Positions 53,976 to 64,000 of a stretch of 64,000 bases of DNA are shown here, piece by piece. The DNA lies in the NCBI GenBank assembly GCA_027946365.1, contig JAPEUQ010000017.1, forward strand, positions 248,001 through 312,000. Direction: 5' to 3'. The notes under the pieces were generated by a model, which ran no database searches, had not been told where the DNA came from, and was given only the letters and a program-made list of their open reading frames with translations. Origin of the DNA: Kalmusia sp. IMI 367209. Taxonomy: Eukaryota; Ascomycota; Dothideomycetes; Pleosporales; Didymosphaeriaceae. Every line of letters starts with the position of its first letter. Positions within the stretch are counted from its first letter, which is position 1. The position numbers and the translations under genes are program-made.

Positions 53976-55174
53976 GTGTCTTGTGAGGGCGAAGCCGAGA
54001 GCGGCTGAGACCCATAAAAAGAGCGGTTCTCATGGGAACATAGGACGAAATTAGTTACGAAACGTACAATGGGGTTGGTGACAGGTGAGGTTGTATTTCA
54101 ACGCCTGCATTGCACGTATACTTAGCATGTTTTCCGGCGTTTCGCGAATGCTTCTATAAACTCCTGATTATACGTAGAATAGTTCGCATAGCAATTCGAT
54201 AATGACATACGACATCCCAATTCCTAATCTGAACAATGTTCTACCACAGCGAGGACGCCCCTCGTCTACTGCTGTGAAGATTATTATCCAAACACAAGTA
54301 CCACGGACGCAAAACCCGCAACTGGCTTCTAAACCGCGCACCCGGAACCCTAACGCTTCGAACTTCCACCATCTACATCAGTGCATGTAAAACCCTTTAG
54401 CAAAAGCCGTTTGCATCTTCTACGGACCAAGGAAGACATACCGAGGCGCCTCGGCAGCGCCCCCCGCCAGCTACCGCAGCCCGAGAAAAAACAAACATCG
54501 CGCCCGGCTACCCGCGGCGCCTGCGCAGCTCGGTTGGGCAAACCAAGTGCGTGCAGCCTGACGTGCGCGGCTCTTTGCGCCCCCGGGCGCAAAACATGGG
54601 TGGACGGCACAGGGAATCCAAGGCGCCAGGCGTCGCAAGGGCTGAGTAGGAGAGACGGAGAAAGGAGCCGCGGACAACCGTCACCAGCAGGCGGTACCCA
54701 TGCGATGCGCAAGCAAGTGTCGCTTCTACCATTACGCTACTTAATCGACGCTCTATGGCTAGGCAAAAACGTCGCGCCCGAAACGTCATCTACCATGCCC
54801 CCCCCTCCCCTTTCCTTCTAGCAGAAAAAAAGAAAATGCAACAGGTGCGCAGGGAACCCAAGAGGTCCAGGAAAAAACAAACAAACGAAGATGCGACCCA
54901 AGCGCCCCATGCAAGAAAAGCCCACCCAATCCCCGATATCCCGAAAATGCCTTCAAGATATAAACTCCCAACCAGTTATCTCCCGTCCAAGTGCAATAAA
55001 AGAAAGCGAAAAAAAAGATAATGATAGAAAAAAGCGACGAGCCTCGTCGGAGATTATAGTCAAAATGATAAGGGGGGTCTCCCCCCGCCAATGCCTGAAA
55101 GACGACAATTGCGGTGCAAGAAAACGAGGACAAGAAAGAACGCCTGAGAAATGCGGATATTGCTGCTTTTTGTT
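53976..55174. other. Intergenic between convergent ARO8 and SKT5
   Basis: About 1.2 kb. A GC-rich stretch at 54440-54700 stands out from AT-richer flanks, and frames there are open on both strands only because of base composition. It is probably the two 3' UTRs and terminators. No gene or RNA gene is supported. Confidence 0.35.
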
Positions 55175-57260
55175 TTACATGACCGAGCAGTTCTCGTCCT
55201 TGCCTCCTTTCTTGAGCTTGCTGCTTTTGTCGTTGGGCGGGACCTGCAATGAGCCGGACGCAGCAGCCTGGATGATGGCCAGGCGCTGTTTGGCTCTCTC
55301 GTCGCCGTGGTCGGCGGCTTTGACGTACCAGACGTTTGCTTCGAGGGGGTCGCGGCGGCAGCCGATGCCCATTTCTGTGAAGTAGCCGCAGGCGTATTCA
55401 GCTTTCGGGAGGCCTGGGTGCATTAATTTTGATGCTCGAGATGAGGAGAGGTTGGACTGTCTTACCGTGCTCTGCTGCTCTTTTGGCCCACTCGTACGCC
55501 TCGTTCTCGTCCTTTTCTAGTACTGGTTCTGCTCCGACCATGTACCAAGCGCAGAGATTCATCATGGCTTCTGGGATATCGGCTTGCGCAGCGCAGTTGT
55601 AGTAATGTACTGAAAGCGCGGCATCCTTGGGGCAACGGAGGTATCCGTGTTCGTATGCTTCGCCCAACTTCAACGCAGCTTGTGGGTGCCCCAATTCTGC
55701 GGCCTGTGTAAACAATTGAACCGCGTAGACCTCATCCTTGAAGATGTCTTCGCCGTAACCCGTTTCGTGTAGCAGGCCCAGCTCATACGGGGCGTTGTTG
55801 TACTGAAAATCCGCGGACTCAGATGCGCGTTTGAGCCATTTGACACCTTCTCGATATTTGTTCTGCAGGCCCATGTCTCCCGTCAAGCAGGCCTTCCCTA
55901 AGCGAGCTGCAGCACCTGGATGGTTCTTGGATGCTGCAGCGCGATAGAACTGTACGGCCTTGGCGTAGTCCTTTCGGCACCCCCACCCGAACTCGTAGCA
56001 GAGCGCTGCACGATACCCGGACTCTGCGTGGCCGTGCTTGCTCGCAGCCACGAAAAGAGGGAAAGCACGATCATAATCGGGTTTGTCCTTGTTAAATAAA
56101 CCGGATGCGTACCCATCCGCAAGGTAGTACTGCGCGAACGGATAGCTGCGATCGGCCAATTTCTGGAGGATCTGCCGTGCCTCCCGGAGCATCTCCGGGG
56201 GGGTTAACCCTTGATTGTCCACGGAGGGGTCCGAAGCCATGACTTCACGTGCGACCTGAACCATAAACAAAGCAAACTCGTACTGCACCGCGCTGTCCTG
56301 TGTCTTCTTCACATTCGCTCTGTACATTTCAAGCGTCTTTTTGGTGTCCAGCAGCGACGCGTTCGCGCCCACGGCATGGCGAAGCTGTGAATTTCCTATA
56401 TTCGCAGCAGGTGCTATCTGCTGGTTGTACGGAAGGTTCAACAGGTCGACGTACGACACAGGTCTGTTGTCCGGTGATCTGCGATTGGCAGACAGCTGTC
56501 GAGCGTAGCTAGCCTGGGAGCCATTGGACGTAGGGGAGGCGGAACCTCCCCCTGCTGCTCCTCCTCCTACTGACAAGCGTGGAGAATGACGAGATTGAGC
56601 ATTGAGTTCGGAGCCCAATGTGTATGCGGAGCTGGGGCGCTGGAGCGAGGTGCGGGGTACTTGCAATGGTGAATCGAAGCCGAAATTGAAGTTGTTTTGC
56701 TGACCGCTGTTGTCGCTCTGCGAGGAACGTTGAGAATCGGCATCAGGAGAGTAGACTGCATCGCGAGGCATGGCTGGTTGGCTCAGAGACTGCTCCCGAG
56801 GAGGATAGTTTGAGTGGTCGGATTCTTCAGGTATGTTTGCAACCTCCATCTCTGCCACCGACGAGTATCTTGCGTTGTAGGAACTGTCACTGATGTTCAG
56901 CTGGCGGATGGGAATGTCCCGCGTTACTGGCAGTGCATATCCAGCGGCCATATCTGGTGTCTCCCTCGACGGCGTTCTCGAATGGCCGTCGGAGCTGGGA
57001 GTGAGCGACGACCCCGACTGCCTCGACTCTCGGCCGCCCGCTACCGTGTCCTCATGCTCATCGATACTGAAGGAGGGAATAGTAGGCTGCGCGACACCGG
57101 GGATAGGTTTGCGCCTCAGGGAGTGCGTGCGGCTGTCTGTACTGGAGCGGCTTGACCGGCTCGTGTCGAAGGAATCCGCGGACCGTTCGTTCGCAGCTTC
57201 GGTGGGAATCGGGGGCAATGCTCTCGTCGGTGCGGGGGGAGCAGGCTCGGCCATGGCCAT
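55175..57260 (-). CDS. SKT5: Chitin synthase activator Skt5/Chs4-type, Sel1 repeats and CaaX box, 2 exons
   Basis: Skt5/Chs4 activates and localises the Chs3-type (class IV) chitin synthase at the plasma membrane. Exons on the minus strand are 57260-55466 and 55413-55175 (52-nt intron), giving 677 residues. Residues 1-330 are Ser/Pro/Asn-rich and disordered. From about 370 to 650 lies a run of Sel1-like helical repeats, for example AQYYLADGYASGLF, AGYRAALCYEFGWGCRKD-like, AAARLGKACLTGDMGL, AALKLGEAYEHGY, AEYACGYFTEMGIGCRRD. The protein ends DENCSVM: CSVM is a CaaX prenylation motif, as in yeast Skt5, implying membrane attachment by a lipid. The start MAMAEPAPP has a second ATG two codons later. 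It is divergent from a class IV chitin synthase, its expected partner, across 2.4 kb. Confidence 0.92.
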
Positions 57261-58566
57261 GGTATCGTGGAAGGCGGCGTCGAGGGGTCTCAGTGTGCTT
57301 GGGGATTATATCTGCCTGCGAAACTGACTCGCAGCAGGCGGACTGGCGGGGTTGCAAGTGTCGCCGAGGAGCTATTCAATAGCCCCACGGGAGTCAAGAC
57401 AAGGAGATTCAAGACGATGCGCAGAAGAGGCGCGCAATATCACCTGGGGGCATGCATCAGCGCTGCGTGGTGCGCGCAGAATTTTGGCAGGAGCTGTGCT
57501 GTTCGGGCATGGCAGACGATGGGCTGCACGATGATCGCCGCAGGAACGGGAAGGAAGAAGACTCACGGAACGGAAGTCGGCGCTACCGGCAGGGTTTGTA
57601 GCAGTACGGTAGTAGAATGCGCACGAAGGCTCGAGAAGGCGCCTCTTTTTTCCTTCACGGTGCAAGTGGACTGAAAATAGCTCGGTGCTGGCGTTTGCAC
57701 CGCTTCGAAGGCGTTATGCAGGGCGGCGGTACCCTACGTGACCCCACAAAGCCGAGTGCTTTTTCAATACTGAAAAGCAATACTACCAGCCCGTATTCGG
57801 TGGAGCCCAGCTAATTCGTGCTCTGACAGCCGCGTCTGCACAACCCCCCTTTCAGACTGCCCTGGTGCAATCGAGGAGCGAATCCTGACTCAGATGTGGC
57901 CGGCGTGGGTTAGGCGACGACTAACGAGCAGACTGCAGCAATTGCATGTATTGGATACGAATTGAGAAAAAAAAAAGGTCGGCGTCCAAAAGAGCGGATG
58001 TCTCAGCATTACGTACCCGCGTTGAGTCAACGCGGCTGAGGGGATGGAGAAGCACTGCACTGCTCTCTTGCGGGTTGCAGGCAGCAAGGCAGGCGGCCGC
58101 ATTGATATATGGTCTACGCGGATGGGGGAATCAGGAGCAGTGGACTGAGCTTGAGACAAGACACACAAGTGGCAAGCGCCGCGCAACTCGCCATCTCTCT
58201 CATACTCGTCTTTCGTCACCGCCAACAGTCCCGTCGACAGCGCTCGGCGCGCTGGAATGGGCCCGTCTCATTGGACCGGTGTGCCAAACAGTTCACCTCG
58301 CGGCGAGGAATGCGCACCCCCCTCTCCCCCCTCCACTCCAGCTTCAGGCGTTGGAGCTTTCAGGTTTTCCTCTCGGAAGCTCTGGCATCGGCGGGGGACG
58401 GCACCAAGGCTTGTCGTCTACTTGGGACGGCGCGATCGAGTTTAGCCATTCATGCGGACTACTCGACCTGCGGTTTCACGCAGGACGAAGAACTGACACA
58501 GTCTGCGTCTGCCACGGCATCCGAGTCGATGCTGCGGATAGCCGCCGGTTGTCAGCCTGGTGACAG

Positions 58567-58602
58567 GTGCAAGACCAGGCGCAAGACAAGGCGCAAGTCC
58601 AG
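58567..58602. repeat. Three tandem copies of a 12-bp unit
   Basis: Three adjacent units, GTGCAAGACCAG, GCGCAAGACAAG and GCGCAAGTCCAG, each differ from one another at one to three bases. A further GCGC follows. It lies in the shared SKT5 and chitin synthase intergenic region. Confidence 0.75.
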
Positions 58603-59101
58603 GCGCGTTCAAATAGAGAAGCTGGTAGCCCACGGCAGGGTGCAACGTGAGCGTCGTAGATTTATGTCGGCCAGGATCCTATAGGCTGCCGCTATAGAGC
58701 TGCAGGTATGAGGTAACCGCAGCTGCATATCGCTGCATCGCTAGAGACTCGTTCCCCCCGTTGCTGCCGATCGACCTTTGTTTGCATCGACACATGGCAG
58801 CTCGCAGCAGGTTGGCCGTCGACGCTGCGTTGCGTGCGAACAGGCGCGGATGACTGCAGCCACGTCTGGAAATGATGATGTCCAGAGTCGGTTTCACGTC
58901 GCTCGAAAGAGGGCCTACCCTGCTACTCCCGCCCCAACTGCTAGCCCAAAGAGCGGGCAATAGTGCCATCCATGGATTGCGACTGTGGTACCAGACGGAG
59001 CGCCGGCAGCACGTGTGTTGTGTCGAAGCGCCGAAAGCTGCTCGAGCTGCATGTACCGCAAGACAAGACGTCAAGGCCCTGCGAGATGGACGTGGCGTTG
59101 T

Positions 59102-59104
<3 letters not shown>

Positions 59105-59134
<30 letters not shown>
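59105..59134. repeat. GCT trinucleotide repeat, 10 copies
   Basis: An uninterrupted (GCT)10 microsatellite about 530 bp upstream of the chitin synthase start codon. It is likely to vary in length between strains. Confidence 0.95.
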
Positions 59135-59136
<2 letters not shown>

Positions 59137-59662
59137 CTTCGCAGGACGGCGGGAACAGATCTCTCCCCCTCCGGGTGTGTGAAAAGGCGTCCGCCCCCCC
59201 GTGTTGCTAGCCGTCTCTGGAGCAACTGAAAATAGACAGGCCTGAGCGGCGCATCCTTTCAGCGGGGCGGCGTGCGCTCCTGCGATTCGCTCGTCAGCCG
59301 GACTCGGTCAGGGGCAGTCCTGTTCGTTGCCCTCACGCTGCCGTTCCCACTGCAACCCCAGCGTGGAGGTTGTTTTGTCACTCGTTTGACCTTTGGTGTG
59401 GTCGCTCTTTCCGCATACACTGTGTGCATTTTGCCGTCGCTCGCTGAACTGCGAAGAGCCGCAGCCCTGTAATTCCTTTCCGGCCGAGGCCACGACTGCA
59501 TTCCTCGAGCCCGTCCTACAACTCACTCCCGCCAGCCAGCCATACCCTTATATTCTTCTCGACACCACGAGCCCGCTGCTGTACTAGAGCATCTCTTGTC
59601 CCTCTGTCCGGCGCCGCCTCGCCGGCCCTGTGCCACGCAGACCCGTTGCGCAGCACCAGACC

Positions 59663-62600
59663 ATGTCTCTGCCCCAGCGACCAGACGCCTCGTCGCCCAG
59701 GCGAGACCAGCGACATGTCTTTCGAGAGAACACCTCCTCGCGACGCCGCCGTACCTCCGATCTGGAGAACACACGATCCCACGAGCGCACCCCGAGCAAA
59801 ACAGGAGGATACTCGCTTACCTCGCGGCCGCTGCCCTCGCCGGGCACGCCGGTGCCCATGGACCGCGATCCCATGATGGCCGCACCCCACGGCTCTCGCT
59901 CGCAGGACCTGGGCCGGAAACGCAGCCTCGTCCGTCCCGAGCGCCAACGCATCGACGAAAACCACCCCAACTATCACTACCGAAAGCATGCGAAGAAGAT
60001 GACGGTCCACCCTTCGACCACTGGCAACGACCCCATCAGGGAGAGCAGGGATGAATATCTCGAGTCGGAGACGGTCAGCTCGGACAGCACCGACCTGAAG
60101 CCACCCCACCTCCGCAATGCTTCAGGCGGAGGCTACCACGACAAGGACGCCCCGCTAGACGACGACGCACACCACAAGCGGAAGCTGACCCGGACGAAGA
60201 AATCGGACAAGTTGGAGAAGCAGCGGCAGAAGGAAAAAGACGACTTGCGTCCGCCGAGTCTGTGGAACGTGTACTGTGCTATCATTACATTTTGGGTGCC
60301 CGACGCCGTTCTCAAGTGCCTGGGAAAGCCACAGAAGCAACAGCAGCGCGCATGGAGAGAGAAGATGGGTCTATGCAGCATCATTCTGTTGATCATGACC
60401 ATCGTCGGTTACCTCACGTTCGGATTTACTGAGACCGTCTGTCCAGCCGGTGGAGGTGCACGCCTGCAGGTGAACAAGGTGGACAAGGGATACTTGATCA
60501 TCCACGGAAAAGCCTACAACCTTCTCAACTCACACCACCCAAGGGCTTTTGGTATCTTGGAAAATCAGAACGTTTTGTTCGACTTGCCGGAAAAGCATGG
60601 AGGGCAAGACGCTAGTTTCTTGTTCCAGAACGTCAATGGAGCCTGCAAAGGGCTCGTCAACCTGGCACCGGGCTCGGACGTGCCGACAAACGCGAACGGT
60701 GATCTAGCTTGGTACTTCCCATGCCGCACCTTCAACCAGGACGGCTCTTCCAAAGTAAATATGACCGTTGGTCGTTACCTCGGGTTTCAATGCCACACAA
60801 TGTCCAGCGCGCGGCAGGCTTTCTACGGCTTGAACAGCGCTGGTGATGTTTATTTCACCTGGGATGACATCAAGAACAGTACGCGTAATCTCATGGTATG
60901 GGGCGGCGATGTGTTGGATTTGGATCTGCTTCAGTGGTTCAACAAGACCCAAGTCAGCGTACCCGACAGCTTCGAGAAGATTCGGACCAATCCTGCAGTA
61001 AAGGGAGTCGACGTGACCCGGGCATTTTCTTCCAGCGCCGACAAGCAATTAGCCAAGTGTCTGACCCAGATCGTCAAGGTCGGCTCCATTGATACCGAGA
61101 GCATCGGATGCATTGCCTCCAAGGTGGTTCTTTACGTCTCGTTGGTGTTCATTCTCGCCATTGTTTGCGCGAAATTCGTGCTGGCTCTGGCTTTCCAATG
61201 GTTCATTAGCAGGCGATTTGGAGCGACGAAGACCTCTCTCGGAAACGTCGATTCGAAACAAAGGAAGAAGCAGATTGAAGAGTGGAGCGATGACATTTAC
61301 CGCCCTCCGCCTAAATTGATGGACACCGCAGGTCCTGACAGGAACAGCAAACGTGGGAGCATTTTGCCATCCACCTCGAGATTCACCAGCCCTTACTCTA
61401 TGGAGAAGTCTGCTAAAACCCGTGCACCTCCTACGACCATGACGAGTCAGAGTGCTTCATCTCGCGTCTTGTCGAGCTATGGCGGGAACGCCATGTACAG
61501 GCAACTGAACACCAGCCACGGAACGCTACCTCTAGATAATAGTAAGGCTCCGGGTCAGGAGAGCCGGTCGAGTCTTCTCCTTTCCGGCACCACTGATCAG
61601 TACCGCTCCAGTGTTATGGGCGGAATTGAAGGTCCCGGACCTGCTGGTTTTATTCACGAATCTGTTGTTCCTCAACCACCTACGGAATGGCAACCCTTTG
61701 GCTATCCGTTGGCTCATTCTATCTGCTTGGTGACAGCGTACTCCGAGGGAGCCGAAGGTCTGCGAACCACTCTGGACTCAATCGCCACTACCGATTATCC
61801 CAACAGCCACAAGCTGATTCTGGTCATTTGTGACGGTATGATCAAAGGTGCAGGAGAAGACTTGACTACCCCCGAAATCGCCCTTGCTATGATGAAGGAT
61901 CATGCGGTGTTACCCCACGAAGTTGTGCCTTTCTCCTACGTCGCTGTTGCAAGTGGCTCCAAACGCCACAACATGGCCAAGGTCTACTCTGGATTCTACG
62001 ACTACGGCGAGGACAGCCGCATTCCTAGCGAAAAGCAGCAACGTGTCCCCATGATGATGGTGGTCAAGTGCGGCACTCCTGACGAGCACGGAAAGTCAAA
62101 GGCCGGCAACCGTGGAAAGCGAGACAGCCAAATCATCTTGATGTCGTTCTTGCAAAAGGTCATGTTCGACGAGCGCATGACGGAGCTCGAGTTCGAAATG
62201 TTCAACGGCATTTGGAAGATCACGGGCATCTCACCTGATTTCTACGAGATCGTGCTGATGGTCGACGCCGACACCAAAGTTTTCCCAGACTCTCTGACAC
62301 ACATGGTCTCTGCCATGGTCAAAGACCCAGAGATTATGGGTCTCTGTGGCGAGACGAAGATTGCCAACAAGCGAGATTCGTGGGTGTCCATGATCCAGGT
62401 GTTCGAGTACTTCATCTCTCACCACTTGTCCAAGTCGTTCGAGTCGGTTTTCGGCGGTGTTACGTGTCTGCCGGGATGTTTCTGCATGTATCGCATCAAA
62501 GCCCCCAAGGGCGGCCAAAACTATTGGGTCCCTATCCTTGCCAACCCGGACGTGGTCGAGCATTATTCCGAGAACGTGGTTGACACGTTGCACAAGAAGA

Positions 62601-63479
62601 ATCTGTTGTTGCTCGGAGAGGATCGCTACCTGTCCACGCTGATGCTGAAAACGTTCCCGAAGCGCAAACAAGTCTTTGTGCCCCAAGCCGTCTGCAAAAC
62701 CACGGTGCCTGATAAGTTCAGCGTGCTACTGTCGCAGCGAAGGCGATGGATCAATAGTACGGTCCACAATCTGATGGAGTTGGTGCTCGTACGAGACCTG
62801 TGCGGTACCTTCTGCTTCAGCATGCAGTTCGTCGTCTTCATTGAACTTGTTGGTACCCTAGTGCTACCTGCCGCTATTGCCTTTACATTCTATCTAAGTA
62901 AGCCACCCGTTTTCATCCGATGTTTTGTTAGCACCCGCTGACCTGTCTTAGTTGCGATCTCCATCAAGGCCGCCGTGTTACACACCGCGGCACCTGTTAT
63001 TCCGCTAGTGCTACTCGCCCTTATCCTGGGCCTGCCAGCCGTACTCATTGTGATCACTGCCCATCGATGGTCCTATGTCGCGTGGATGTTTGTCTATCTG
63101 CTATCCCTGCCCGTTTGGAATTTTGTGTTGCCCACGTATGCCTTCTGGAAGTTTGATGATTTCAGCTGGGGCGACACGCGCAAGACGGCAGGTGAAAAGA
63201 CGAAGAAGGCGGGTCTGGAGTACGAGGGCGAGTTTGACAGCAGCAAGATCACGATGAAGCGGTGGCACGATTTCGAAGCAGGTAAGTGCTCGGCGCAGCA
63301 TGCGTCAAAGTTTCCGACTATGCATGAGCAGAGGCTGACTTGGGAACCTTGCAGAGCGGAGACTTAAGACACCGAACGGTGGCGGGTGGTCGCAGCAGTC
63401 AACGACGTCGGCTGGAGGATGGCCGCCCATGCCTCAGGCAGCATCGCAGCATGGTTTCGAATCGTACTATGACAACTAG
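59663..63479 (+). CDS. CHS3: Class IV chitin synthase (Chs3 type), 3 exons
   Basis: A plasma-membrane processive glycosyltransferase (GT2) that makes cell-wall chitin from UDP-GlcNAc. Exons are 59663-62897, 62952-63281 and 63355-63479, with introns of 54 and 73 nt, giving 1229 residues. The N-terminal 180 residues are basic and disordered. Then come an N-terminal membrane cluster ([35 protein letters not shown]) and a domain of about 300 residues typical of class IV. The catalytic region starts near [20 protein letters not shown] and has [14 protein letters not shown] (Asp ladder), [24 protein letters not shown] and [16 protein letters not shown]. The QRRRW signature lies at about residues 1025-1029. 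C-terminal helices follow. There is no myosin head, which excludes classes V and VII. The start [11 protein letters not shown] follows a stop-containing leader. It is divergent from SKT5. Confidence 0.96.
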
Positions 63480-63708
63480 GATTTCTTGTAGGGCGCTGAT
63501 TGAAACATGGCCAACTAAAAAAGACGACTGCAATTTCTGCTTGTGCTTCGGTCGGATATTCTTACGCATCGCTAGGGTTGCAGCATTCTCGTGGAGCGTT
63601 CTGGGTCTTCGGTTTTCCTCTCTCTCTCTCTTCTAGCTTATTGTTCTGGGCATGTAGAAGTTTGCAACGGGCACGGGACGTGGCATGTATAGTGGCCATG
63701 TAGTCTTA

Positions 63709-64000
63709 TTAGTTATAGTAGTAATCACCCATCTTCTCCCCCGATGCATGCTGTAGCTCCTGCTGTGCTTGATTGTCTTGTCTGCTCGAACCTCCAGGCC
63801 GGGAGGGGAGCGAGCGGATGACATGTCTGAGCCCAAGGCTCCGGGGTGTCGCTGACATGGTGTGTTCCTCGTCGTTTGTGTCCGGGAACAGCGGGGGGGA
63901 GACAGCGGTGAGGGCTCGCATAACGGCGGGCTCGCGTTTGACGGTTGTACGGCGGGTCGGCGAAGTGGCCTCTTCGGCTTCCCTGTGCAGCAACAGGCTC
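63709..64000 (-). CDS. Possible C-terminal end of a minus-strand gene, cut by window edge
   Basis: An open frame runs from the right edge to TAA at 63711-63709, with no stop in 96 codons. The residues are Ser/Arg/Pro/Gln-rich, ending SGEKMGDYYYN, and show no recognisable domain. It would be convergent with the chitin synthase, stops 230 bp apart. It could be the disordered tail of a real protein or chance. Sequence to the right of the window is needed to decide. Confidence 0.4.
   Translation of the reverse strand, partial: SLLLHREAEEATSPTRRTTVKREPAVMRALTAVSPPLFPDTNDEEHTMSATPRSLGLRHVIRSLPSRPGGSSRQDNQAQQELQHASGEKMGDYYYN

Larger units (their letters stand above)
57261..59662. promoter_or_regulatory. 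Shared 2.4 kb intergenic region between SKT5 and chitin synthase
   Basis: This long divergent intergenic region must carry promoters and 5' UTRs of both chitin-synthesis genes. It includes a 12-bp tandem repeat (58567-58602), a GCT triplet run (59105-59134), and pyrimidine-rich leader sequence before the synthase ATG. Several short open frames occur on both strands, including ones near 59272-59600 that could be upstream ORFs in a long leader. None looks like a conserved gene. Specific regulator sites were not identified. Confidence 0.5.

Noticed and set aside
54381..54821. 146-codon plus-strand frame in the GC-rich patch after ARO8
   Set aside because: Several frames on both strands are open here because of high GC content; the residues are Arg/Pro/Ala-rich noise.
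59516..60109. 197-codon minus-strand frame over the chitin synthase 5' end
   Set aside because: It overlaps the certain synthase exon on the other strand and has no motif.
1..64000. CRISPR arrays, prophage, bacterial operons or intact transposons
   Set aside because: Spliced eukaryotic gene structure throughout; no spaced direct repeats, phage genes, transposase or reverse transcriptase motifs seen on either strand.

Overview
The window is nuclear DNA of a filamentous ascomycete, most likely a Dothideomycete. The evidence is gene content: a class IV chitin synthase, a Sel1-repeat synthase activator, HET-domain genes, a vezatin/Inp2-type protein and a small cysteine-rich secreted protein. Introns are mostly 45-80 nt GT-AG with CTAAC/CTGAC-like branch sites, and coding exons are dense and spliced. 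The class assignment is an inference. No bacterial, organellar or intact transposon sequence was recognised. Gene models were joined by hand from splice signals and reading-frame arithmetic.

Layout. (1) 0.3-12.2 kb is a housekeeping block: TEL2 (-), UBA3 (+), SF3B1 (+) and a RING-like protein (+). (2) 12.2-24.9 kb is gene-poor. The only spliceable genes there are two related C2H2 zinc-finger genes (+) about 4.5 kb apart, with one probable pseudogene fragment. (3) 24.9-36 kb holds the vezatin/Inp2-like protein (-), an unrecognised four-exon gene (+), EMC6 (+), PCNA (+), pyridoxal kinase (+) and dUTPase (-). The last two are tail to tail, with stop codons 15 bp apart. (4) 36-41.3 kb holds a secreted 8-cysteine effector candidate (+) and an MFS sugar transporter (+). 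(5) 42.4-47.9 kb holds two convergent HET-domain genes. (6) 48.8-54 kb holds a TMEM14-family protein (-), OST2/DAD1 (+) and an ARO8-like aminotransferase (+). (7) 55.2-63.5 kb holds a divergent pair: an SKT5/CHS4-type activator (-) and a class IV (CHS3-type) chitin synthase (+), sharing a 2.4 kb intergenic region. A partial minus-strand gene may run off the right edge.

Functional links visible from position: the chitin synthase sits beside its likely activator. PCNA and dUTPase, both needed at S phase, lie 2.3 kb apart and each has an ACGCGT box within about 130 bp upstream. The two HET genes form a small candidate allorecognition locus.

The most unusual directly visible features are in gene architecture. 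The PCNA start codon is split by an intron (A|TG). UBA3 needs a 6-nt exon and pyridoxal kinase an 11-nt exon. The TMEM14 gene has an intron directly after its ATG. TEL2 cannot be read through without either one frame change or an odd 110-nt intron. I found no convincing novel multi-gene system; the zinc-finger island, the HET pair and the effector candidate are the best leads.
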